NCBI RefSeq assembly: GCF_932526225.1
Contig: NC_064037.1
Location: forward strand, 8,910,203 to 8,974,202
DNA length: 64,000 bases
Origin: Nematostella vectensis
Lineage: Eukaryota; Cnidaria; Anthozoa; Actiniaria; Edwardsiidae
Direction: 5' to 3'
A program made the position numbers and the translations under genes. This document shows positions 53,998-64,000 of the stretch, piece after piece; position 1 is the stretch's first letter; every line of letters begins with the position of its first letter. The notes beneath the pieces are model-generated. The model ran no database searches and was not told the origin of the DNA. It saw only the letters and a list, made by a program, of their open reading frames with translations.

Positions 53998-54968
53998 AGA
54001 GAGCATAAGATAAGAGAGGGACATTTTGGTACTACCCGCGCGCCATGTCGATTCCGAATCTGGCTATTTTTAGTAACCACCACCCCACCACTGCGCGTGA
54101 GGATTTGCTCCTTTTATTTTGTCCTACTCCCACGCGGGTTGCGTATTGTTGTTTTGCCAACTCGATAGGAATGAAAAGAGATCATAAAAAATAACTCGGA
54201 AGAAGAAAACAAATCTAACTTAAGTAAGCAAGATATGCTCACAGAAAGCTAAATCCCTGAATAGTTTGACTGTTTTGTTTGTCTGAGCAGCGAAGTCAAG
54301 TCAAGAAGAAAGAAAACGCCGACGAGCGATAAAATAGCTGTGATTATACTTAATAGTTATAGAAATGTCTAGAAACAACATCAAAGAAGTACAGTAATAT
54401 CTCTCTCGTTATTTTCTCGCTATTAGAAAAGCTCAGATACTTCAGCTTGATCATCACAAAAATGCATTTCCTCGCTACAAGTGATACATGGATAGTTTTA
54501 TGAAATGTATTTTCTTGGATTTCTTCTCAATTCACCGGAATATTCACAAAAATCAATATTATATCTAATGTCTAACTTACATATTTCGTTTGACCATTAG
54601 GAAGAATGTCGAAAAACCACGAAGAAGCAGCAAGTTAGAGCGGAAGCGGTGTTTGAAAGTTTGAAGCACGAGGTTTTCCGCTCGTGAGTGAAGTATCTCT
54701 TTTTTTAAAACGTTTTCGAAATCTTGCAATCCTCGAAGTACTACATCCCCTTAATATACCGCAACTGCCTATATCCTTAATGCTAGAATTAAATTTTCGA
54801 TTTTATTTGTGCAAATAGGTTTTTTTTTCGGTTTCATGTCAAAAAACAGCGGCAAACAACAAGATGTAAATGATGCGGCAAACAACAAGATGTAAAATAG
54901 CCAGATTCGGAATCGACATGGCGCGCGGGTAATACCAAAGTGTCCCTCTCTTATCTTATGCTCTCTAG
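53998..54968. mobile_element. About 970 bp inverted-repeat element (copies 2 and 3 of the 60-290 arm)
   Basis: The left arm 53998-54112 begins AGAGAGCATAAGATAAGAGA and contains CGCGCGCCATGTCGATTCCG; the right arm 54880-54968 is its reverse complement. The right arm has a short internal duplication, GCGGCAAACAACAAGATGTA twice near 54850-54895. No coding capacity between the arms. Confidence 0.75.
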
Positions 54969-55363
54969 AGTCCATATAACCTTTCAGTGTTGATAGATTT
55001 GGTCGATTCTTTATATTTCCATGGCCCAAATGGTATGTAATTCGTACGGACCCTATAAAACGCGCGTTCGCGCAAATGACTCAAATCTGGATAAGGTATT
55101 TTGGTCAACAGTCGGAAAAAAGGCCGTGAACTGGAAGGCTCGGGTCCAGTCAGTCGTGACGTAGATCGAGATGTCAACCAAATTACATTCTTCTGGTTCA
55201 CGAACACGACTATTTAGGCTTTTTGTATTTATTCAAATTACATGAGAAAATATCAGCGCGCGCTATACTACATGTCTTCTTAGTTATTAGTTATTGCTGA
55301 AGATGGTTGTGTGGTATCTTGATATCTCAACCTGGTAGTTTTTATTTAAACACGAACGCGCGC

Positions 55364-55370
55364 TATAAAA
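55364..55370 (+). promoter_or_regulatory. TATA box ahead of a small ORF
   Basis: GCTATAAAAGGG is a consensus-like TATA box in a GC-rich setting. It lies 108 bp before the ATG at 55472, implying a leader of about 75-80 bases. Confidence 0.5.
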
Positions 55371-55471
55371 GGGATACCTCCGCCCCCTTTTTTGCAAGCT
55401 CTCGAGCAAGTCGTCGCCATTCAAAGCTAGACTTCATTGAGTGAGGACCTCTGAAACTGCCAGAAGAAAAC

Positions 55472-55600
55472 ATGGCAAAAAGTAAAGCCGTACGACAAAC
55501 TACGAGAACTATAAAGTTCAAGAGATTGTTAAAGAGCTATCACTCATATTCTGGAAAGTGTTTGGAGCATTTCGCCAATGTTTTGTGTTATAAAAAATAA
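55472..55600 (+). CDS. Possible small gene, basic 42-residue protein
   Basis: A 42-codon frame starts in a good context (AAAACATGG), reads MAKSKAVRQTTRTIKFKRLL, then KSYHSYSGKCLEHF, and stops at 55598-55600 just before AATAAAATA. The N-terminal half is strongly basic. The TATA box upstream, leader length and immediate AATAAA-like signal give it the outline of a short intronless gene, as in histone-like genes, but the sequence is not a histone I recognise. It could also be the relic of a transposon promoter or chance. Confidence 0.35.
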   Translation: MAKSKAVRQTTRTIKFKRLLKSYHSYSGKCLEHFANVLCYKK

Positions 55601-55619
55601 AATACGTTGTAAATACGTT

Positions 55620-55795
55620 GTTTTAGATTTTCCCGCCAAAACCTGGAATAATTCACTCGATTCAATCTCCTTTCGCGTGGCCAAGAAAATTTTGAAAGCT
55701 CTGTAGAAAACTTAGATTTCGATCAAATTCAATTCCCTTTTCAAAATTTGAAAGCTTATCTATACCTTCTTTTGGCTAGATTCAAAAGGTCTGTG
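55620..55795 (+). repeat. Dispersed repeat, second copy of 36560-36730
   Basis: Same order of blocks as at 36560, including TTCACTCGATTCAATCTCCT and TTTTGGCTAGATT, with about 80-85% identity by eye. Confidence 0.75.
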
Positions 55796-56375
55796 AACAC
55801 TTTACTTACAGACGCTTGTTAGACCTGACAGCTCTCTATGTCACGTGCCATCCAGCACACTCTGTAAGATGGCATGCTTTCTCGTGCTCTTTTTCTGGTG
55901 TTCCAAAGCTCTTTCTGGCGTGAAAAAGAAATAACTAGAAAGCCCCTATATAATTGCAATTCTCTCCAGTTAGCGTGCAATTATGGTAATTTTATTGGAC
56001 CCCCCATAATTCTTTTTCTAAAGTTTAATCGAAATTGCTTTTGGCTTTGGCTTGATTTATTTACTGTGTGCACAAAATTTATTTTCATGCACGGGATTTA
56101 TACATCAAGCAATGTTCGAAGAATCCATGTGTCATAACCCGCAGTGCCTTATGGGTATTAAATAGATAAATCTGCGTAAATAAAAAAAATATACAGGTCT
56201 TGAAAGCTGTAACATTTGTGTTTATGTGTCTGTGAATATTCACGTGATCAGGATCAGGAGATCAGGATTATGCTTGTTTATGCATTACCCATAAACCACA
56301 GCGGGTTTTCACACATTGATTCTACAGTGCAATCCCATTTGAAATAAGCATATACGGGAGTACGGGATCTTTCCG

Positions 56376-57495
56376 TGATAACTAGGTGTGTCAGGCATTA
56401 TTCCGTGATAAATAGGTGTATAAGGCATTATTCCGTGATAAATAGGTGTATAAGGCATTATTCCGTGATAAATAGGTGTATAAGGCATTATTCCGTGATA
56501 ACTAGGTGTATAAGGCATTATTCCGTGATAAATAGGTGTATAAGGCATTATTCCGTGATAAATAGGTGTATAAGGCATTATTCCGTGATAAATAGGTGTA
56601 TAAGGCATTATTCCGTGATAAATAGGTGTATAAGGCATTATTCCGTGATAAATAGGTGTATAAGGCATTATTCCGTGATAAATAGGTGTATAAGGCATTA
56701 TTCCGTGATAAATAGGTGTATAAGGCATTATTCCGTGATAAATAGGTGTATAAGGCATTATTCCGTGATAAATAGGTGTATAAGGCATTATTCCGTGATA
56801 AATAGGTGTATAAGGCATTATTCCGTGATAAATAGGTGTATAAGGCATTATTCCGTGATAAATAGGTGTATAAGGCATTATTCCGTGATAAATAGGTGTA
56901 TAAGGCATTATTCCGTGATAAATAGGTGTATAAGGCATTATTCCGTGATAAATAGGTGTATAAGGCATTATTCCGTGATAAATAGGTGTATAAGGCATTA
57001 TTCCGTGATAAATAGGTGTATAAGGCATTATTCCGTGATAAATAGGTGTATAAGGCATTATTCCGTGATAAATAGGTGTATAAGGCATTATTCCGTGATA
57101 AATAGGTGTATAAGGCATTATTCCGTGATAAATAGGTGTATAAGGCATTATTCCGTGATAAATAGGTGTATAAGGCATTATTCCGTGATAAATAGGTGTA
57201 TAAGGCATTATTCCGTGATAAATAGGTGTGTAAGGCATTATTCCGTGATAAATAGGTGTGTAAGGCATTATTCCTTGATAAATAGGTGTGTAAGGCATTA
57301 TTCCTTGATAAATAGGTGTATAAGGCATTATTCCTTGATAAATAGGTGTATAAGGCATTATTCCTTGATAAATAGGTGTATAAGGCATTATTCCGTGATA
57401 AATAGGTGTATAAGGCATTATTCCGTGATAAATAGGTGTATAAGGCATTATTCCGTGATAAATAGGTGTATAAGGCATTATTCCGTGATGATTAG
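56376..57495 (+). repeat. 30 bp minisatellite, about 37 copies
   Basis: The unit is TAAGGCATTATTCCGTGATA plus AATAGGTGTA, almost perfectly homogeneous. Variants cluster: CCTTGATA units at about 57270-57370, AGGTGTG units at 57220-57290. Thirty is a multiple of three, so frames of 385 and 409 codons are open on both strands; neither has a gene-like start or codon diversity and both are artefacts. Confidence 0.97.
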
Positions 57496-57599
57496 GTGTA
57501 TACAGGTGTGCGGGAGTTTTCCGGACAAATAGGTGCATACGTAGTATGCGACTTTCCGTGATAAATAGGGTATACGGGAGTACGCTATTTATTTATTTT

Positions 57600-59450
57600 T
57601 TATATGCCATGCGTGACAAAGCGGGGAACATCCCACGAGGGACAATGTGATCGCGGAAGTTAATCACGTGGTTAACCGTCCTTGTATTGTATGAACTTCC
57701 ATGGTCCGCGCGAAATTCTATACTAAGCGCTGGGGGCTGTGCACCTACTTTATCAATCAACCAATAACAACAGGAAGGGGGAATCTGCGGGCTAGGCACG
57801 ATTTGCTTTACTAACGCGTATATATTTTTCTAAAATAAAGTTATTTTATTGATGTTATTGTACTTTTTACTCCCACCCCTTGTCTACACTACTTGACTTT
57901 TTTAAATCCATTTATTTCTTTTTGTTCCAACTGCATCTGAATCTGCATTAGGTATTTAATACTCGAATCAGACATAAAATTTTCGCATTTTTTCCGCAAA
58001 TTAATCACAAATCCTGATGTAACATTCACGGAATTAATCACTGGACCTAAGATTAGGGATTTATTAGACATGCGTCGGTACACTGTTGCCGTTGTTGTTT
58101 TTTAACAAGAATGCATTTCCTGACTAGATTCAGGCGCACAAATTTCGCATATTATTCCCTCTAAACATCACAAACCCCTACATAAGATATACACGTAATT
58201 GATTCCGGATTGGTTTGTGAAGCATTGATGGGACAATGCCAATTGGCAAAGGCTTTCTTGTCGAACTACCTAAAAATTCCGAATAAGCCCTTCACATATC
58301 TCAAGTATCGGAACAACTGATACAATTTTTTTTATATGAAACACTTATCCTATGAGTTTTGTAAATAAAATAAAAAACTAATGCGGACGAAACGACGCCG
58401 AGCCGAGCTTGTTGTGGACGAACAGGCTTGTTGACGAAATGAGAGTAAACCGAGCTTGTATATGGAAAGTCAAGTTTTCGCGTTGTTAGAGGCGGAAAAA
58501 CTCACATTGTCTACTTTATTTAATTGGCAAATTATTTGACGCAATAGAAAGGAAAAACAAGTAAATAACAAATTTCTTTCTTTTTTTTTTATGTGAGTAA
58601 CCTACCTTTTTTAAAGAAGTTCTCATGGAAATCTTCCTGAGTAATGCTTTCCAGCTTATTGCCTTTTTTTTCTAAATAAAAGATTAGATTATTGGATACT
58701 GCTATTTTATATGAGACAGGAGTTTTGAATTTTACCTATTTTTGATAAATTTCGCGAAAGATCAAAATTATTTCCATTACGACCAGATGACAAGACTGAT
58801 GTCTAAGTTCTATCCGATTACTGTATATCTGATTGTGCGAAAGAAAAAAACACTAAAAGCATAAACAATAGCAAATGGAGGGTACCCATTTCCCCGATAG
58901 CCGAAAAAAAAATATTAGAAACGTTGTTGTTTTTGTTTTCCACGTAAATGATCAAATCAAACCAAGAGAATGCTTTTGGCGCAAGAAGCTTTTTCCTTGT
59001 TGCTCTACGCGATAAAAGGTATGATAGTCGAGTCGGAAGCATTCGCTTAATGTTGTCTAGGTAACAGAGTGTCGTTTAATGGTGATATTACTGCACTAAC
59101 ACGTTCAGAGGGCTATTTTTTATCTCTGTTACGATTCAAACTACTGATTCACGTGAGTAAAAATCAAATCATCATTAATATATAATATAATACGATATAA
59201 TATAATATTATAAACATATATAAAATGATATTGATAGTCTTTAATAAGGCAAAATATCAGGCCCTATATTTTTTTATTATAGATACAAAAAGAAGACAGT
59301 GATTGCTCTCAACCAAACCGTTGTGAATCATATATATTAACAGTTGGAATTGAGTATCGCCAAAAAACCTTCGTTTTTCTCTGTGGTTGGCTTGGATTTC
59401 ATATTTATTATAATACGCCCCTTCTGTAATCTACAAAAAGTATTACTATG
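57600..59450. other. Intergenic, no gene recognised
   Basis: AT-rich DNA with an ATAATATAATA-type low-complexity stretch at 59176-59225. No credible coding frame. Confidence 0.4.
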
Positions 59451-59454
59451 CAGC

Positions 59455-59580
59455 ACAGGCGCGTAGCCAGGATTGGTCGAAGGGGGGGAAGGTACGTAGT
59501 CATAGGTATTATATTGAAAAAGCATAGTATTTTAAGATTTCGCCTCTGAGATTCCTCCAAGGGGGGGGGGGGGGTACGAA
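59455..59580 (+). repeat. Dispersed repeat, second copy of 3430-3560, with poly-G
   Basis: Contains GTAGCCAGGATTGG and GAAAAAGCATAGTAT as at 3430-3500 and ends in a G14 run at 59561-59574. Confidence 0.55.
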
Positions 59581-59599
59581 CACATTTCATGCGACGATT

Positions 59600-62500
59600 T
59601 TCTAACGCTACAAAGCAACAGACGAGAGGGGAAAAAAGGCAGACGAAACATATTGAAGTTTTTGCTTCCGCACATACATGCCTAAACGAGATTCTGTTGA
59701 TAAACTACCAAGCGTGCTTTCCTGGTTTCTAGATTAATGAGCACACAGAAAAGTTGTATCAAAATTTATCGTTTTAGTCTGGTCTTTGTAACTAATGAAG
59801 GTGTACAATTCACAGTTTTGCAATGACAAGAATAACTATGGTTAAGCTTCCCCCCTATGTTTTTATGCCAAAATTTATATTAAAAAGGGGCTGGGAAAAA
59901 TAGGCACCAACAACTCCACCCTGTCGCCTATCATACCACTACATTACACTTAGACAGAAATCCACCAACAAGAATGAGAGAAAGGATACTGTCCCCCCCC
60001 CCCCCCCCTCGGTCCTTTTCTATCTTAGATTAGCTGACAAAATGATAACATATCATGAGAAAAGCAATATCTTTCTCCCGCCCCTTGTACTTAAGAAAAA
60101 ATACATATCCATTTTACAGGTAAATTGAATAAGGCTGTAGGCGGTGTTTAAGTTGAGTATCCGATACAGAATAGCAAGTTGTTTCACCGACCTATTCTTG
60201 ATAATACGGCAAGACCCGCTTTGCATTAGTCGACTTAATAATTAATTTCCAAAGACTCAACGACAACATCAAACAGGTACTTTAATTTGTAAGAAATCTT
60301 ATCCTATTGTTTTTTTTTTCAACGCCCATTTATGAAAATTTTAAGGATTTGCCCATTTTATTTACATGGTGGAGGCAGTCTTAAGTGATGGGGACTATTC
60401 GAAACCCGAGAGACAGGCAGAAGTCGTTCTGTTCTGCAGTTTTCAAATTATATTCTCGCCGAGGATTTCCAACGGCTATATCGCAATCAGTCAGAGCTTC
60501 AGTCATTTTAAAAACCTTGAAGCGTTTTGGTTCGCATTGAAACGGTTTACAATTACGACATCTCTCCGCAAGAAGATGACCAATCAAAAAGCGCAAAACG
60601 TATTTCCGTTGACGTGAGTTCGCAGAATATGGAAAATAGCAGTAAGCTTATATTTTCCCGCCATAAAATGGAATAACGCGCGCCTAGACACCCTCCAGAA
60701 CCTTCAGACTTCTAGAAGCTAAATGCTGAATGTTTCAGCGACTTCATTCTTTCTATAGCAATGAGCCCTCGGGGCTGGTAAAACGTTAATCGTTTTTAAT
60801 GTTTATCTCTTTTCCTTTTTATTCTCACCTAAAATCCTGAAACTTATTTTGAAAAAGCTTTTACGCCCTGCTGTGTAATTAGCTCCTACTTCATATCATG
60901 ATATTGTGTTATAGCCGTGAGCATAACTAATAATTGTCAAAACTATTGCGCGTGGAAGTGGCGCTTTTGAGTAATAGAAGCTTTAATTAAGAAAGTCCAT
61001 TTGGAAACTATAGCATACCAACTCTGTTTTGCGTTCAAGTTGAATGTATTTTTCTACCTGTTGACAAACCTTTCACGTAGCAGTATTTCGATTGTATTTC
61101 CAATGTAAAACACTAAAATTCATATATTTTGGAGTGCTCCATGGGTACAAAAGGCAAATGAGCGTACATTAAAAAAAAAACTAGACTTGGAAAGCCGTAG
61201 TAATGGATTTAGCAATGTCTACGCAGGCCCGTACCCAGGGGATGCGAACGCACCCCCCACACAACGGCCGTTTTTGGTTCTCAATAAACGTGCTATTTGT
61301 AGACAAAACTAAAAATCACTAAAGACCACTCTGGTATGTAGCCAAATCCGACAATAAACGTCCAGTGGAGATACTGCGAAGGCATCAAAAAATCCCTTTT
61401 TGTTCTTCCGGTGGTGGTAAGATTTTGAATTTACAATTTTAATTGTTTATTAATTGTAATTTACAAATTTAATTGTAAAGATTCATTTTGGGTCACTACA
61501 CATGTATTCTGCAGTGCAATAACCTTATTAGAAATAGGGCCCTTTTTTAAGAACTTTTTTATAAGAACGCCCAGCCTAAGATTTCACCAAATTTAAGAAC
61601 ATGCTCGAAACATGCCAAAACATAGCAGCAAAATATTTTTTTAGAGGGATGCAATCTAAAATGAGGAATCAGATTTTGTTTATTTATCATTTGAGTACTC
61701 GCTAGAGAAGAATACTCAGAGAAACCATACAATTCTTGACCAAAGTCATTTTCAGATAGCTCAAGGGCTTGCAAATCGGATGCGGTATCGGGCTTTCTAG
61801 AAGTCTATACTTTCCCTCGGCAAGGTCTTTTCGGTTAGATGAAACGTTCGGCACATATGAACCTGATATGTTTTCTGTTATGTACAACAAAACCATTAGT
61901 AGATCAAAGCATTAGTAAGGAAAAAGTTTTATTGGATCTGGTCTTTTTTTACGACCTTATAAATAGGAATAGTAGCACGATAAACTTACTTGTATGATGT
62001 TAGGGCTTGGAAATACGATACAACCGTAGAGATCGAAGAATAAGCCCCCCACTCTCTTTCTGCAAATGGAATATTATGGGGTGTTGTGGCTATGTAAAGT
62101 TAATTTGATTATTGTTAGAGCCACCCACCCCTCCCCCAATAACAAAACAACAATAAATAATTTAGAAAAAATAGATCATGTAATAAAAGATAAACAAATA
62201 AATAATATGTTCAATGTGATACTTGTTGTTTAATAATAAGTTAAATTAGGAATTGAACATGAGATGAGATGATATTGATGATATCTAATGTAAATCTTTT
62301 AGCTATCTTCGACTTTAAAATCGGGGCATATCGTGATGCATATCGTGTTAGAATAACATATGAAAAATGTCGGATTGGTGTCAGTAACTCAAAACCCTGG
62401 TTAACACTTTTCGATTTAAAAGTCGTAAAACTTAGGGATATGTAGGAGAAACGGAATGTCACCCAACCTCTATAGCGCTTTCCAACTTCAGAAATATTGC

Positions 62501-62880
62501 GTCTCTCAGACCGGTATCTTTTACCTAAAAGTTTTTTCTCGTTCAAGTCTTGTAAAGACCTCCATTTGAAAGCGAGGCTCACGTTGATAAAACATCAGTA
62601 AAGACAAGTATCACAATGGTTTCTCGTTTTCAATAAGAGGCTGGTATCCTCAAAGAAAGCAAAGGATCACGCAGAAAGCTATAAAAAGGAGTTTAACAAG
62701 TTTATTAAAAATGTCATACCAATTAAAGCTGCCAAAAGAACATTTTCTCATCGTCCCAGCAGAAGAAAAGTCCTCATTTGCTATTATCTCCCTCGCATTT
62801 ACTCTTCTTGTACCAAGCTATACCCACATCTCTCAAAACGACCTTCTCTGACACTTAAATCTGACACACAGTCAGGATCA
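59600..62880. other. Intergenic, no gene recognised
   Basis: A poly-C run at about 59994-60008. The 83-codon plus frame at 60366 and its 71-codon minus counterpart show no domain. A G/C-rich invertebrate repeat fragment (CAGGCCCGTACCCAGGGG) lies at 61224-61241. Confidence 0.4.
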
Positions 62881-62886
62881 TATGTG

Positions 62887-63112
62887 CAGCATGCAAGAGA
62901 TAGGCCAAACAAAGGCAACTCGTTTGCATCAATATATAGCTACCCCACACTTGCCCGAGCCGTAGCAGGTCACTTAAGATTTTTGGGGCACAATACAGAA
63001 ACATTAAGAAACTATTGGGGGCATGGCCACGCCCCTACATATACTGGTCATTTCCTTTCCTTTTTCCTGCGTGCAGCAAGAGATAGGCCAAACAAAGGCA
63101 ACTCGTTTGCCA
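62887..63112 (+). repeat. Direct repeat pair of about 35 bp
   Basis: GCA(A)GAGATAGGCCAAACAAAGG and CAACTCGTTTGC occur at about 62890-62927 and again at 63077-63112. Confidence 0.8.
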
Positions 63113-63247
63113 ACTTTGCTTTGAACGGCCGTCACACTTTTGAGATTTCACGTGCCAGAGACGAAGCAGTCATTTGCTTTCCTTTTTCCTGCGTGCAGCA
63201 TGGTAGAAATGGGCCATAAACAAAATCATCTTTTCCATCTATAGCTA

Positions 63248-63595
63248 CCCACACTTCGCTATGATCCGCCAGTCCCTGACACACTTTTGAGATACCAGTG
63301 AAGCATGGTCGAGTGTAACGAGGCCAAACAATATCAACTCTCACTTCACTTTGATCCGCCGTCCCTGACACACTAATGAGGTATCACGTGTAGCATGGTC
63401 GGGTGTAACGAGGCCAAACAATCAACTCTCACTTCACTTTGATCCGCCGTCCCTGACACACTAATGAGGTATCACGTGTAGCATGGTCGGGTGTAACGAG
63501 GCCAAACAATCAACTCTCACTTCACTTTGATCCGCCGTCCCTGACACACTTATGAGGTATCACGTGTAGCATGCAGGGCATAACAAGGCCAACAA
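63248..63595 (+). repeat. 88 bp tandem repeat, about four copies
   Basis: Units share CACTTC(A/G)CT(T/A)TGATCCGCC, TCCCTGACACAC, TATCACGTGTAGCATGGTCG and GTAACGAGGCCAAACAAT. The first and last copies are the most diverged. The E-box-like TCACGTGT recurs in each of the last three units. Confidence 0.9.
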
Positions 63596-63599
63596 CATT

Positions 63600-64000
63600 A
63601 ACCCTTTTTTTCTAAAGCCACATGAGAAGGTGTATTAGCAGCTCTACACACATTCAGGTTCTTTCACGTAGAGAAAAGTTTCAATACGGGTTACTATCAT
63701 TAAAGGAAACTATACTTTTATGTGTTTAAATAACTGTGATCATATGGTTTTCCTTGTTACAATTGAGAGCAGGAAATCAGGGGCTTAAGATGAAAGAATA
63801 CTGTAGGGGTTCTCAGTGTTTAGTGGTAGTTGCTTTCGGAAATTAAAGGAAAGCCAGCAAAAACGGTTCTTGCCTAAAAATGGGGTTGGCTTGTGCAATA
63901 TGTTTTACACCTGTATCAACTAAGGTTGCACTTCTGGGCATTCTGAATGTTCATGCCTGCAAAAACCTAATAAAAAAATTATCAACTAATTGCTTGCATC
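63600..64000. other. Window end, nothing recognised
   Basis: No coding frame, RNA gene or repeat that I can name. Confidence 0.4.

Noticed and set aside
56376-57495. CRISPR-like array
   Set aside because: Units are contiguous without unique spacers, and the DNA is eukaryotic.
56309-57538. Frames of 409 (minus) and 385 (plus) codons
   Set aside because: They follow from a 30 bp repeat without stops on either strand.
60366-60617. 83-codon frame with good start context
   Set aside because: No domain, no splice or promoter support, and the opposite strand is equally open.

Overview
The window is nuclear DNA of an early-branching animal, most likely an anthozoan cnidarian (sea anemone or coral). 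This rests on spliced genes with GT-AG introns and AATAAA signals, about 60% A+T, an unusual opsin-like receptor of the cnidarian kind, dense families of short inverted-repeat DNA transposons, and a decayed transposon protein of a type I recall from cnidarian genomes. The species is an inference. All splice models below were assembled by hand; in the four complete multi-exon models every intron phase closes to an open frame.

Layout. 1-0.8 kb: two repeat relics and a possible exon end. 2.0-10.74 kb (+): secreted protein with three Ig domains; its second intron holds a 4 kb transposon and a 33 bp minisatellite. 11.1-20.7 kb (-): a 13-exon SMYD4-like TPR/SET/MYND lysine methyltransferase, tail-to-tail with the Ig gene (polyA signals about 30 bp apart). 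21.1-24.0 kb: a 2.9 kb inverted-repeat element. 25.3-31.4 kb (+): Elongin C; a LINE scrap and a small hAT element lie in intron 1, and a 2.4 kb array of a 17 bp repeat fills much of intron 2. 33.7-34.1 kb (-): bHLH factor exon with a TATA box. 36.1-36.4 kb: tRNA-derived SINE. 36.9-40.8 kb (+): secreted two-module protein with EGF-like cysteine clusters, a possible furin site and beta-gamma-crystallin-like motifs. 42.9-44.3 kb (-): two-exon opsin that keeps the retinal lysine but lost DRY, NPxxY and the TM6 tryptophan. 44.6-55 kb: gene-poor, several inverted-repeat elements, one nested pair. 55.3-55.6 kb: TATA box and a 42-codon ORF. 56.4-57.5 kb: 30 bp minisatellite. 57.6-64 kb: no recognisable gene, some tandem repeats.

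The genes do not form an obvious pathway. The most notable items are the divergent opsin, the unrecognised EGF/crystallin-like secreted protein, and the number of paired inverted repeats that delimit whole elements, several with visible target-site duplications. Long open frames over the minisatellites are artefacts of unit length and are not genes.
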